Origin: Sphingopyxis sp. USTB-05
GTDB lineage: Bacteria; Pseudomonadota; Alphaproteobacteria; Sphingomonadales; Sphingomonadaceae
Assembly: GCF_023822045.1 (NCBI RefSeq)
Contig: NZ_CP084712.1
Span: 3,717,001 to 3,781,000, forward strand
Direction of reading: 5' to 3'
Length of the DNA: 64,000 nucleotides
Below the pieces are notes generated by a model, which had not been told where the DNA came from, did no database searches, and was given only the letters and a program-made list of their open reading frames with translations. How positions within the stretch are numbered: position 1 is the first letter of the stretch; every line of letters starts with the position of its first letter. Positions 9,001 to 15,513 of the stretch are shown here, one piece after another. Made by a program: the position numbers and the translations under genes.

Positions 9001-11662
9001 GTTGCGCGACTTCAAGACGACCGCCGCTCAGCGTCGTGCCGCCGGTATAGCTGTTCGCCGCGTTCAGGCGGACCGTTCCGCCGCCGCTCTTGGCAAAGCT
9101 CGTCGCGCCGCCATTGTCGACGATCGTCGAGGCGATGGTGAGCGCGCCCGTGCCGTTATGCTGAACGCCCAGCGTTCCGCCCCCGTTGCTGCCGGTCAGC
9201 GAACCGCCCGTGATCGTCTGATTTGTCGCCCCCGTGCTCGGCGCGACGATGATCGTACCGTCGATGCCCAGCCGGTTGCCGGCGCCGATCGTCACGATCG
9301 ATCCGGACGCGGCGGTATAGCGCAGGCCGCCGAGTTGGACATTGCCGGTCACGGTGCCAAAGAAAGGCGTGTTAACGGCGCCCGCAGTATCGCTGATGAT
9401 ATCGCCGTTCGCCCAGGTTCCCGCATCGTCCTTGGTCGTGTAGTCGCTGGCGTCGAAGGCGAGGATGCCGCCGCCGACGACTTTCGCATAATCCGATCCG
9501 TTGATCGTTGCCCAGCCGCCGAGCACGCCATCGGCATTGCTCGTCGTGATTGCACCGCCCGTCGGCAGCACGAAATTGACCAGACCGCCCGCGCGCACGA
9601 TCGCGCCGAGGTTGAGGTTGACGATACCGCCCACGCCGCTCACCGCACGGACCGTGTTGCTGCCGGCACTGACCGTCAGGCCGTTGAAGCTCTGGTTATT
9701 GGTCTCGCCCGCCGCGCCGACCACTTCGAGCGTGCCGCCCGTCAGGACGAGCGCCGACGAGGCCGACACGATATTGCTGACAGGGCCGCCCGCGCCCGAA
9801 AAATCGAGCCCGAGCCTGCCGCCGCCAACCGTCGTCGCACCGGTGTAGCTGTTCGCGCCGGTCAGGGTCAGCGAGCCCGCACCCGTTTTACGGAGGCCGC
9901 CGGTGCCGGTGATGGTGCCGCCAAAGACCTGCGTGGTCTTGGCATCGACGGTCAGTGTCTGCGCGCCAAGTGCGACGGCCCCGCCACTCCCGGTAAGCGA
10001 CGGCGCGACGAGATCGAAGCCTCCGAGGTCGAGTGTGCCGCCGTTGACGATGAGCCCTGTCGCCGCACCAAAGGCACCGACAGAGCCAGCGCGCAGCGTG
10101 CCATTGTTCACAGTTACAGTACCGCGTTGGCTGTTCGCACCGCTCAATACCCACGTACCGGCGCTGTCCGCGACGATATTGCCATTGCCCGACATGGCAC
10201 CCGAGAAGATGTTGGTACCTGCGAAGCTGCCACCCAGAGTCAGCGTATCGGGGTTCGGGCTCGCCACGTTGAAGACAAGAGCGCCCGACAGGTCGAGTGC
10301 GCCGCTGCCGTTATTGCGGATCGAATTGGTGGCTCCGTTGACGAGCCATTCGCGATTGCTGGCATCGCCCGCCCCGTCATAGGCGAGCGTCCCGTTGACG
10401 AGGCTGATCGTGGTGCCCGCGCCAAGCGAGCTCTCGTTGCCGATATCGGCGAGCTTGCCGACGCGAATTTCGCCCGCGAGCGCCGCCACGCCGGTAAATG
10501 TGTTGGCATTGCCCAGTTGGACATGCCGCCCCGCCGAGGCGTTGAAGGCATAATTGCCGCCGCTGAGTGTGCCGAGCAAGCGGAAGTCCGCGGTCTCGGC
10601 ATAGAAACCGCCGCCAACCGAAATATCGACGTCGCCCGTGATTTCGAGCGTGCCCGTTCCCTGATTGCGGACGAGCCCGGCATCGCCGTTGATGTCCCAG
10701 TTGCGGTTCGAGCTGTCACCGTCGCCGAGATAGATGATGCTGTCGCTGTACTGACTGGACTGGGCGAAGACGATCGTACCGTTGGCGACCGTCACCGGCG
10801 CTCCGAGCGAGCTCGCCTCGCCGAGATTGCCGATCGAGGTAAAGCGTGTCGAGCAGGTGCCGTTGCAGCCGTTAAAGAGTGTGCGTCCGGTATAGTCGCT
10901 GAGATCGTTGCTCATCGTGATGCCGCTGGCGGCAAGCTGAACCGATCCGTCACCGCGTATCCGGGCGGCACCCGCGCCCGTTCCTTCGAGGATCAAATTG
11001 CCGCCGTTGCCGATCGTTACGGTCCGCGCGGTGTTCGCGCCGCCGATCGATAGCCGGACATTCGACGCCGCCGCGGTGAAGATATTGTTGCCCGCTGCTC
11101 CCAATGCACTGTCGGTCAACGCATAGAGGCTGCCTGCGTTGATGTTGATATTGCCCGTGAAGCTGTTCACCCCGCCGAGGACCAGTCCGCCGCCGCCTGC
11201 CTTGATCAATCCGTTCGCCCCCGCGAGCGCCGAGTTGATCGTGGTGTTACCGGTGGTCGCGGTGATCGTCGAACCGGCACTACCAAGCGTGATCGTGCCG
11301 CCGTTCAGGACGTAGCCTGCCGAACTGAAGGTGATATTGCCGACCGTCACCGGCGCGCCCACGGTTACCGTGCCTGCGGTGCTGCCGAAGATCGCATTGT
11401 CGAGGTCGCCGTTGACCCAAGGCTCGACAAATGGACCGCTCACCCCATCGCCATTGGGGCTCCAGTTGAGGTTTGCGAGGTTCCAGGTGCCCGTTCCGCC
11501 CGAGCCGACCGCGGTGCCATTGGCGTCCCAATACCGGTCCTCGGCATGCGCGGCCACCGGCGCACATGCCAGCACCGCCGCGAGCGAGGCACCGCAGAGA
11601 AGGCGCCGCGAACGCGCCTTCGCGTTCAGATCGCGGCGGCGGGGCATTTTCTTCTCGGTCAT
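1..11662 (-). CDS. Giant autotransporter-type adhesin with PATR beta-strand repeats (3' end outside window)
   Basis: The minus frame opens at ATG 11662 behind a GAGGA ribosome site and stays open to the left edge, giving more than 3880 residues with no stop. Residues 1-40 form a long signal peptide (basic MPRRRDLNAKARSRR, hydrophobic core, AHA cleavage site), followed by EDRYWDANG. The rest is Gly/Thr/Asn/Val-rich and repeats motifs such as GGTLVLTGTNSYTGGT, the signature of the autotransporter-associated beta-strand repeat (PATR, PF12951/TIGR02601). A passenger forming a surface beta-helix, secreted by the type V route through a C-terminal barrel, is expected. The barrel would lie left of position 1 and is not seen. 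No catalytic domain was recognised, so an adhesin or biofilm role is inference. All plus-strand frames here are antisense shadows. Confidence 0.9.
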   Translation of the reverse strand, partial: MTEKKMPRRRDLNAKARSRRLLCGASLAAVLACAPVAAHAEDRYWDANGTAVGSGGTGTWNLANLNWSPNGDGVSGPFVEPWVNGDLDNAIFGSTAGTVTVGAPVTVGNITFSSAGYVLNGGTITLGSAGSTITATTGNTTINSALAGANGLIKAGGGGLVLGGVNSFTGNININAGSLYALTDSALGAAGNNIFTAAASNVRLSIGGANTARTVTIGNGGNLILEGTGAGAARIRGDGSVQLAASGITMSNDLSDYTGRTLFNGCNGTCSTRFTSIGNLGEASSLGAPVTVANGTIVFAQSSQYSDSIIYLGDGDSSNRNWDINGDAGLVRNQGTGTLEITGDVDISVGGGFYAETADFRLLGTLSGGNYAFNASAGRHVQLGNANTFTGVAALAGEIRVGKLADIGNESSLGAGTTISLVNGTLAYDGAGDASNREWLVNGATNSIRNNGSGALDLSGALVFNVASPNPDTLTLGGSFAGTNIFSGAMSGNGNIVADSAGTWVLSGANSQRGTVTVNNGTLRAGSVGAFGAATGLIVNGGTLDLGGFDLVAPSLTGSGGAVALGAQTLTVDAKTTQVFGGTITGTGGLRKTGAGSLTLTGANSYTGATTVGGGRLGLDFSGAGGPVSNIVSASSALVLTGGTLEVVGAAGETNNQSFNGLTVSAGSNTVRAVSGVGGIVNLNLGAIVRAGGLVNFVLPTGGAITTSNADGVLGGWATINGSDYAKVVGGGILAFDASDYTTKDDAGTWANGDIISDTAGAVNTPFFGTVTGNVQLGGLRYTAASGSIVTIGAGNRLGIDGTIIVAPSTGATNQTITGGSLTGSNGGGTLGVQHNGTGALTIASTIVDNGGATSFAKSGGGTVRLNAANSYTGGTTLSGGRLEVAQLANGGIASGIGASSAAAANLVLESGTLAYTGGVDAVTDRGITLVNGGAERAIQVEAGRTVEFSGLVTSPDDAGLTKTGWGTLVLSNAANDYVGVTTITQTSAGNSTLSVNTLSDGGVASGIGAASSDAANLVISNGARLQYTGGTVAIDRGFTLAAGQGGIDVANAAATLTIGGVATGAGSFFKDGAGTLILSGTNSYTGDTTVNAGILRAGSARAFGAGGRFMTVNSGATLDLGGFDIGVAAIIGGGQIDLGGRTLTTGGAGGLFTGRITGTGGYTRTGGFTQILNGCNNDYTGVTTIGGALSIDCIANGGQASGIGASSSASSNLVFAGGTLVYTGASVSTDRGFAMTGNGNLNVFNAGTTLEFSGNIAGAGQLNKDGAGTLLLSGSNKAAGNFRVINGTLQAASTTALGSGWVSLDDTAGVLLDLDGFNNNVLYLIGGGATGGNIALDGATLTINNGGGAGVIYGGAISGSGGLIKNGGSFQQLSGCASSYGGTTVINGGILSVSCLGDGGANSSIGSSSAAASNLVLSGGTLQYVGTGGSTNRQFTLGASTASKLDASGTGAIAFTHAGPLTFASANTAQTLTLGGTNTGNNIFGAQITNNGTGLTRLTKTDAGTWVLTNANSTYTGVTTISGGVLAVDKLSDGGLASSIGASQAAASNLIIGNGSTLRYTGTGDTTNRLFTLSAGVTFIESSGTGAIVFTDTGLVTLASNNQARTIALGGTNTGNNTLAGSIGNAGLGVTTLAKNDSGTWVLTGNHSYTGSTNINGGTLFVGGGGTTGSIASALVNNFGTLGFNRSDLLAYGGQIVGTGALRQAGTGTTVLTGTNLYTGGTTIDAGTLQLGNGGTTGSIVGDVVDNGLLLFNRSDLVDFAGTISGSGAVQQIGSGTTVLSGINSYAGGTSILGGTLQVSADGNLGAAAGGLTFSNGTLRTTASFASARNASLTGTGTILTDAGTIFALGGLISGAGNLTKSGAGILTLSANNSYVGATNVNAGTLRINGNQSAATGLVTVASGATLAGSGTIGGSVNVLNGGILAPGNSPGTLNINGDLTLAGGSVLNFEFGEANVVGGALNDLVNVGGNLTLDGTINVTGSGGGYFGGGIYRVFNYAGTLVDNGLVLGSMPAGSNVTVQTSIAGQVNLINSEGLALSFWDGGVGPKFNNVVNGGNGNWHLGGADNNWTGADGAINAAYTDGTFAIFAGAPGMVTVDNSGGAVTTAGMQFATDGYVVNGAPLTLVGPESIIRVGDGTAAGAGFTTTIGANLTGASQLVKTDGGTLVLTGTNSYTGGTRIEGGVISVADDSFLGAPSGTITLDGGTLRMTGPNSANSHTYILGANGGAIDIANAATANGILNAMSGNGGLTKLGAGSLALAADNSYTGGTTIEAGTLQIGSNSGTTGSIVGDVVNNGRFVIFRSNAYTYGGSITGTGSVSVTGTGVTTLTGDSNYGGGTTINGIGGELRIVGGANVISGGGTIMGRSTLSIDGANSLFSTNSIGGNNVPFAGSAIVNVTDGGTLRIRAGDLDLRTLSATTRINIAGANSLADVSGGIRGSTSFNAPFDLTVGAGGTLRTAGASQIGTATSNTNPIAVVITGAGSNWTSVGSLLMTAGNFTVDQNGAATFASATFGTAPQAARLTVSGAGSSFATTGDLVIGSGTGTAVLTVADGGQAIAGSGLQLAAQAGSTGTVNIGGVDGGAAAAAGMINGNIIFGLGNGELNFNHTETDYLFANSMTGLGTINHVAGTTRLTGDSSALISTTSVAGGTLLVDGILGAGVSLVSVATGGTLGGTGTIGGNVDIFDGNLNPGDVGGVPGRLTIAGNLYLAPAATLNVDFGQANVVGGTFNDLIDVGGNLVLDGTLNVQETPGGNFEPGVYRIINYGGSLTDNGLTVNAGYFVQTSVANQINLVNTTGLTMRFWDGVNGGKNDGVITGGDGLWQASAGNDNWTEFDGSANAPFTDAAFAVFSGVGGTVTVDASLGAVTASGMQFASDGYLVAGDDVALVDAAAIIRVGDGTIGGAGYTATIASNLTGIGDVIKTDRGTLMLTGANSFAGETNVRGGELRLADGGTLTNADGMIGRESGEQGIVTVIGTDGSGNASTWTNTGILRVGRLGTGTLNILDGGLVTVADIAYIGDDVGSQGTVNVSGQDANGNASTWTGTSDIVIGEFGGGTLNITAGGQVGTQSGWIGSNVGGQGIVNVSGVGANGVASTWTNAGDVRVGYDGNGTLNITDGGKVVSVGGQIGANSDGVGQVLVSGDGSLWENSGRINVGGSGTGTLRIENGASVSSNDGVVGASGHGDAIISGAGSTWINTQQLNIGSFGTGTLRIENGASVSSNQGYIGANANGSAVVTGAGSNWLVTDFTLTIGNQADGSLLIENGGRVRSEGGVYLGAAAGVDGTLTLQGPANNRAVVETAGFIGGLGDANVTLDGGVLRAIADNDYFFTDLDTHDITFGANGGIIDTDGHDIGISPRFVGAGGLTKEGLGTLTLTGANSYAGATFVNAGTLLVNGDQSAATGAMTVLSGATLGGIGTIGSNVSMLDGAILAPGESPGTLTINGNLSLAGGSILNYEFGQADVPGGALNDLVNVGGDLTLDGTINVTVPTGGSFGPGVYRVFNYGGTLIDNGLTLGTIPGGTGGISVQTGVAGQVNLVNSLGLALSFWDGAAGPKHDGALNGGDGVWRVAGALNNWTDANGSINADYAQDSFAVFAAAPGTVTIDNSGGNVLASGMQFASDGYVITGDALTLTGAQAIVQVGDGSAAGAGYTATIDAEIAGTAQLLKTDAGTLVLTGANSYSGGTLINGGTVRIGSDANLGDAAGGLSIGGGALHTTTDIVSGRTVTLIGAGVFRSDAGTTLMLTGPVGGAGGLVKAGAGTLALGGTGSFTGATTVEAGSLFVNGDYSAATGATSVAAAATLGGTGTIGGNVDFASGARLAPGAGGAGTLTINGNLSLAAGTQLDFEFGQAGVAGGALNDLVNVGGNLVLDGVLNVSVPTGGAFD
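39..5800 (-). repeat. Super-repeats of a WDG-containing module inside the autotransporter gene
   Basis: Besides the short PATR units, a longer block recurs. Its core reads VQTS(I/V)AxQ(V/I)NL(I/V)N followed by SFWDG, with the plus-strand WDG site near 1011, 3248 and 5531. Each copy is followed in protein order by a conserved V(G)GNL-LDG stretch, seen near 39, 1210, 3420 and 5727, so a fourth copy straddles the left edge. Spacings are about 1.2, 2.2 and 2.3 kb. Copies have diverged at the DNA level, which suggests ancient internal duplication under selection for the protein fold rather than recent expansion. Bounds are approximate. Confidence 0.65.
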
Positions 11663-11679
11663 GGAATATCCTCGAACGC

Positions 11680-11701
11680 AAAAAAGCCCGCCCGAAGGGC
11701 G
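11680..11701 (-). terminator. Intrinsic terminator or attenuator in the leader of the autotransporter gene
   Basis: On the minus strand a perfect 5-bp stem CGCCC-TTC-GGGCG (11701-11689) is followed by GGC and a run of six T (11685-11680). It ends about 18 nt before the autotransporter ATG at 11662. Its place just ahead of the ribosome site suggests either an attenuator in that gene's own leader or a terminator protecting it from upstream transcription. The stem is short, so strength is uncertain. Confidence 0.5.
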
Positions 11702-12210
11702 AGCGAGACAATGGAGATGATTATTATTTGGCGGCGAAAGGGCGCGGCTTTGAAGGGCGCGCGGCCGACGGGTTATCGTAACCGGACGGGATGCAAGGAA
11801 ACACGCAACCTCTATTCATTCGACGACCCCCGGCTCCGACGCAGCCGCCAGCAAGCCCGGCAGCGCCTTTCCTCGATTGCTGCGCGAGCCTTTGGCGACC
11901 CGCTCAATCTGCCCCAGCCGCCCTGCCTCCGCCGCCGAAACGGGTCATCGCGGAGAACAACGCCAGATTCATCCACCGGAGCGCCCGAAGGATGATGTTG
12001 GCGGAGCTACAAAATAATGGTTTTCAATTGATTACCAATCCACCGTAAATCGGTGCATGTTACGGTATCGACAAGAAAATCTGGAACTGGGGTCACATCG
12101 CAGATGGCGAAATTTTGCTGCCTTGCGAACATGCGGACGCATCCTCTAATCCTCGTCCGGACAAATGCGCGATAGGGACGCGACCATGCCCGCAGGGGGA
12201 GCGAACAAGG
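11702..12210. other. Intergenic region between divergent autotransporter and serine hydrolase genes
   Basis: About 510 bases with no convincing gene; the small open frames lack ribosome sites and family resemblance. It should hold both divergent promoters. Two small dyads are visible: GGTTA-TCG-TAACC at 11771-11783, and CCGTAA...TTACGG at 12043-12065 in a locally AT-richer patch. Either could be a regulator site. No sigma-70 promoter could be called with confidence. Confidence 0.4.
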
Positions 12211-13452
12211 ATGAGTAACGGCACGATCGCCGGGCGACGGGCCGTGCTGACCGGCGCCGCAGCGCTGATCGCCGGTGGCCAGGCGGCCGCTGGCACCGAT
12301 GGAGGACCGCCTCGATGTTCGAGCGGCAATGCCGCGTGGATCCCGTCCGACGATTTGGTTCGCGACCTGCCGCGACTGATGCGAATTGCCGGGGTGCCCG
12401 GCGTCGCCATCGCGGTCGTGGACCGCGGGACACTCGCGTGGAGCCGGGGCTTCGGCGTCAAAAACATTCTCACCCGCGACCCTGTGCAGGGCGACACGCT
12501 GTTCGAAGCGGCGTCGATGACCAAGCCGGTCTTCGCTTATGTCGTGATGCGGCTGGTCGACGAGAAGCGCCTCGACCTCGACAAGCCGCTCGTTGCCTAT
12601 CGTCGGCCGGCGAACCTTGGCAGCGATCCGAATCTCGAGCGCATCACCGCCCGGCATGTGCTGGAGCATTCGACCGGCCTGCCCAACTGGGCTTCCGCGC
12701 CGCTCGTCACGAACAGCGCGCCGGGATCGGTCTACAGCTACTCGGGCGAAGCGTTCATCTGGCTCCAGTTGGTCGTGGAAACGATCATGGGAATGGGCCT
12801 CGGCAGCGTGATGCAGGCAAAGCTGTTCGGTCCGGCCGAAATGACCCGCAGCACCTTCGGCTGGGACGAGGCGATCGCAAGCTCGGCAGTCTTCGGCCAT
12901 TCCGAACCGCCCGAAGGCGAACAAAAGCTTCCGGCCCAGCCGACGCGCGAGTTGGGCGACCGGCTGCTTCGGGTCGCCTCGAAGAGGCGCAAGCCGATCG
13001 CGTCGTGGACGTGGGAGGATTCGGTCGCGGCGATGCGCGAGACGGATCCAAAGACGCCGCCGTCGACGCACGATCTTCTTGTCAATTCCGCAGGCGGGCT
13101 TCTGATGACGGCGTCCGACTATGCGAAATTCATGACGCTCATGATGGACCGGCCGAACCGTGCGGGGTGGGAGATCAGCGATGCGGCCAGGCGCGCGATG
13201 CTCGCCCCCCGGCTCGACGTGCGCGGCCGCGACATTATGCGGGGGCTGGGCTGGGAGATCGAGCAATCGTCAGCGGGTCCGCTGTTCCAGCACAGCGGAA
13301 GCAATTACGGGATCTTCAAAACCCTTGGCGTCGGCGACGCGCGAAGCGGGCGAGCGATCGTCGTCTTCACCAACGCAGCAAACGGAAATGCGCTCGCGGC
13401 GCGGATCGTTAGGGAGGCGACGGGAATCGACCGGCTGAAGTCACTGATCTGA
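12211..13452 (+). CDS. Serine hydrolase, beta-lactamase class C / EstB-like family
   Basis: A 413-residue member of the beta-lactamase/transpeptidase-like family (PF00144), which covers esterases, D-aminopeptidases and class C beta-lactamases. Ser102-Met-Thr-Lys105 is the SxxK nucleophile motif, Tyr175 in YSYSG matches the second motif, and HSG in QHSGSNYG matches the third. The N-terminus (IAGRRAVLTGAAALIAGG) looks like a twin-arginine signal, so a periplasmic enzyme is likely. ATG 12211 was chosen because it follows a purine-rich GGGGGAGCGAACAAGG and opens directly onto this signal; an in-frame upstream start at 12115 would bury it. Substrate unknown; the EstB-like motif pattern favours an esterase over true beta-lactam resistance. 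Confidence 0.85.
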   Translation: MSNGTIAGRRAVLTGAAALIAGGQAAAGTDGGPPRCSSGNAAWIPSDDLVRDLPRLMRIAGVPGVAIAVVDRGTLAWSRGFGVKNILTRDPVQGDTLFEAASMTKPVFAYVVMRLVDEKRLDLDKPLVAYRRPANLGSDPNLERITARHVLEHSTGLPNWASAPLVTNSAPGSVYSYSGEAFIWLQLVVETIMGMGLGSVMQAKLFGPAEMTRSTFGWDEAIASSAVFGHSEPPEGEQKLPAQPTRELGDRLLRVASKRRKPIASWTWEDSVAAMRETDPKTPPSTHDLLVNSAGGLLMTASDYAKFMTLMMDRPNRAGWEISDAARRAMLAPRLDVRGRDIMRGLGWEIEQSSAGPLFQHSGSNYGIFKTLGVGDARSGRAIVVFTNAANGNALAARIVREATGIDRLKSLI

Positions 13453-13544
13453 TCGAAAGGGACTTTTGCCCAAAAGTATCGGTGGCAGCGCACAGCCCCC
13501 GGCCCCTACGACCGGATCGTTCGCGACGGATTATCGTGGAAAAC

Positions 13545-13619
13545 TGGAGCGGGCGAAGGGATTCGAACCCTCGACCCCAACCTTGGCAAGGTTGTGCTCT
13601 ACCCCTGAGCTACGCCCGC
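13545..13619 (-). tRNA. tRNA-Gly (anticodon GCC)
   Basis: The minus strand folds into a full 75-nt cloverleaf including an encoded CCA. The acceptor stem is GCGGGCG/CGCCCGC, the D arm GCTC...GAGC, the anticodon loop TTGCCAA on a CAACC/GGTTG stem, and the T arm GAGGG-TTCGAAT-CCCTT. Anticodon GCC reads GGC/GGU glycine codons. It is intact, with no sign of element insertion on either side. Confidence 0.97.
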
Positions 13620-13788
13620 TCTGGCGGCTGGAAACCGGTCGGTTCCAGCGGGTGAGGCGGGCGATTAGCACCGGCTTTTTGACTCGGCAACCCCTGATTG
13701 CCCCGATTGCGCATTTTCTCCGAAGGGTTGGCATATCGCCTGAAATTCCCACATAAGCGGACATATAGATAATAAGGAGCTTTTCCCC

Positions 13789-14700
13789 GTGGCCACGCTC
13801 GGTCTGAACCCCTCTGAAAAGGAAGCCGTCGAAGCCTTCCGCCGCGATGTCGTCGAACCGTCGATGACGAGCCTCGTGATTCTCGATTTCTGGGCGGAAT
13901 GGTGCGGCCCCTGCAAACAATTGGGGCCGGTGCTGGAAAAGGTCGCCGCCGATTATGCGGACAAGGGCGTCGTGCTGGTCAAGGTCGACGTCGATGCGAA
14001 TCGCTTCATTGCCGGCCAGTTCCAGGTCCAGTCGATCCCGACCGTTTATGCGATTTTCCAAGGGCAGCCGGTCGCCAACCTGACCAATGCGCGCACCGAA
14101 AGCCAATTGAAGTCGATTCTCGATCAGCTTCTCGCGCAGCTCCCGATCGAAAGCGAAGCGAGTGCGCGCGCGGTCGAGATCGCGCCGCTCATCGAAATGG
14201 GCGATGCCGTCCTCGCCGAGGGCGACGGGCCGCGCGCGGCGAGCATCTTTGCGCAGATTCTTGAAATGGCGCCCGACAACGCCGCGGCGCACGGCGGGCT
14301 GATTCGCGCGCTGATCCTCGCGGGCGACGTCGAGGGGGCAGAGGCCGCACTCGCCATGATCCCCGCCGAAATCGCCGACGATCCGGCCGTCGCGCAGGCG
14401 AAAAGCGCGCTGGCGCTTGCCGCCGATGCGCCCGACGCGGGCGAGCTGGCGGCATTCGAGGCCGCGGTCGCTGCAAACCCCGACGATCATCAGGCGCGCT
14501 TCGATCTTGCGAGCGCGCAGATCGGTGCGGGCCAGCGTGATGCCGCCGCCGACAATCTGCTCCACATCGTCGCGGCCGACCGCGAATGGAACGATGACGC
14601 GGCCCGCGCCAAGCTGCTTTCGCTGTTCGAGGCCGTGGGTCTCGAAGACGCCTGGGTCGCGGCGCAGCGCCGCCGCCTGTCGCTGATTCTGTTCGGCTAA
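13789..14700 (+). CDS. YbbN/CnoX-type thioredoxin-TPR co-chaperone
   Basis: 303 residues. Residues 1-110 are a thioredoxin fold with the redox motif WCGPC (Cys39, Cys42); the remainder is alpha-helical and alanine-rich with TPR-like repeats, the YbbN/CnoX layout. In the family this cytosolic protein holds unfolding proteins under oxidative or chlorine stress and passes them to chaperones. Retention of both cysteines suggests redox activity, unlike E. coli CnoX, which has lost one. The start is GTG 13789, eight bases after AAGGAG. The gene lies 7 bp upstream of the Lon-N-domain gene and probably shares its transcript, giving a small protein-quality-control pair. Confidence 0.88.
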   Translation: MATLGLNPSEKEAVEAFRRDVVEPSMTSLVILDFWAEWCGPCKQLGPVLEKVAADYADKGVVLVKVDVDANRFIAGQFQVQSIPTVYAIFQGQPVANLTNARTESQLKSILDQLLAQLPIESEASARAVEIAPLIEMGDAVLAEGDGPRAASIFAQILEMAPDNAAAHGGLIRALILAGDVEGAEAALAMIPAEIADDPAVAQAKSALALAADAPDAGELAAFEAAVAANPDDHQARFDLASAQIGAGQRDAAADNLLHIVAADREWNDDAARAKLLSLFEAVGLEDAWVAAQRRRLSLILFG

Positions 14701-14707
14701 AGCACCC

Positions 14708-15358
14708 ATGGCCGATACCGCGCCCTTGACCATCCAGCGGATCGCGATTTTTCCGCTTACCGGCGCGGTGCTGTTCCCGGGGCTGCACCTGCCGCTCCAT
14801 ATCTTCGAACCGCGCTATTCGGCGATGGTGCAGGAGGTGCTGGCGCGCGACCGGCAGATCGGAATGATTCAGCCGCGCGTCCTGCCCGGCGAAGAGTCGC
14901 GCGAGCCGCCCGCACTCTACGACATGGGCTGCGTGGGCCGCATCATCGACGTCGAGGCGCTCGAGGAAGGGCGTTTCAACCTCGTCCTCGAAGGCGTCGC
15001 CCGCTTTCGTGTCCGCCGCGAACTCGACGTGACGACGCCGTTCAGGCAGGTCGAGGCCGAGATCGAGTTGGAAGCCGAAGAGGATGCGGTGCTCGCGAGC
15101 ATCGAACGCGCCAGCCTTGAGCGCGAGGCCAAGCGCTTTGCGGCGCGGCAGGGCTATGTCGTCGACTGGGATTCGGTCGGGCAGCTCGACGACGCCACCC
15201 TCGTCAACGGCATTGCGCAGGTCGCGCCGTTCGACGCCGCCGCGAAGCAGGCGCTGCTCGAGGCGTCGCCAATCGACGCGCGCGCCGAACTGGTCGTCCA
15301 GTTGATGCAATTCTTCGGCCGTTTCGACAGCGACGACGGCCGCGCCACGCTGCAATAG
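14708..15358 (+). CDS. Lon protease N-terminal-domain protein (no ATPase or protease domain)
   Basis: 216 residues matching the Lon substrate-binding (LON, PF02190) domain alone: IAIFPLTGAVLFPG, then LPLHIFEPRY, then an MGCVGRI segment and a helical C-terminal half. The AAA+ and Ser-Lys protease domains of full Lon are absent, which is normal for this stand-alone family. It probably binds or sorts unfolded proteins in the cytosol, but its reaction, if any, is unknown. Its position directly after the YbbN-like gene, 7 bp apart, supports a proteostasis role. Confidence 0.87.
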   Translation: MADTAPLTIQRIAIFPLTGAVLFPGLHLPLHIFEPRYSAMVQEVLARDRQIGMIQPRVLPGEESREPPALYDMGCVGRIIDVEALEEGRFNLVLEGVARFRVRRELDVTTPFRQVEAEIELEAEEDAVLASIERASLEREAKRFAARQGYVVDWDSVGQLDDATLVNGIAQVAPFDAAAKQALLEASPIDARAELVVQLMQFFGRFDSDDGRATLQ

Positions 15359-15407
15359 GCCAAAAGGCCAAGCCCCTAGAGTCTGATAACTTTGGATTGA
15401 CCCACGT

Positions 15408-15490
15408 CGTCATTGCGAGCGGAGCGAAGCAATCCAGAGCGGTTTGCGCAGGCTCTGGATTGCCGCGCGGCTTCGCCGCTCGCAATGACG
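15408..15490. repeat. REP-like palindromic repeat
   Basis: Left arm 15408-15440 (CGTCATTGCGAGCGGAGCG...) and right arm 15452-15490 (...CTCGCAATGACG) are near-perfect reverse complements around a short TTTGCG spacer. The result is an approximately 80-base hairpin between the convergent Lon-N and UbiH-type genes. The outer motif CGTCATTGCGAGC is, to my knowledge, a common dispersed repeat in sphingomonads. It could work as a bidirectional terminator or mRNA stabiliser; mobilisation by a RAYT-type transposase is inference. Confidence 0.8.
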
Positions 15491-15513
15491 AGTCCATTCA
15501 ATGTAATCACGCT

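Noticed and set aside
1..11662. Possible CRISPR-like or satellite array from regularly recurring short motifs
   Set aside because: Recurring motifs are codons for GTLTLTG/SYTGGT strands of one protein, diverged and in frame; there are no constant repeats with unique spacers.
11791..12048. 85-residue open frame upstream of the serine hydrolase
   Set aside because: Pro/Ala-rich, no ribosome site, no family resemblance; treated as intergenic.
12007..13266. 419-residue minus-strand open frame opposite the serine hydrolase
   Set aside because: Basic, low-complexity translation antisense to a gene with all three serine-hydrolase motifs.
12211..13452. True class C beta-lactamase
   Set aside because: The motif set (SMTK, YSYSG, HSG) fits esterase/DD-peptidase relatives; the KTG motif of AmpC is replaced by HSG, so no resistance claim is made.
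13545..13619. tRNA-Gly(GCC) as another integration site
   Set aside because: No integrase, repeat of the tRNA end or foreign gene content on either side.
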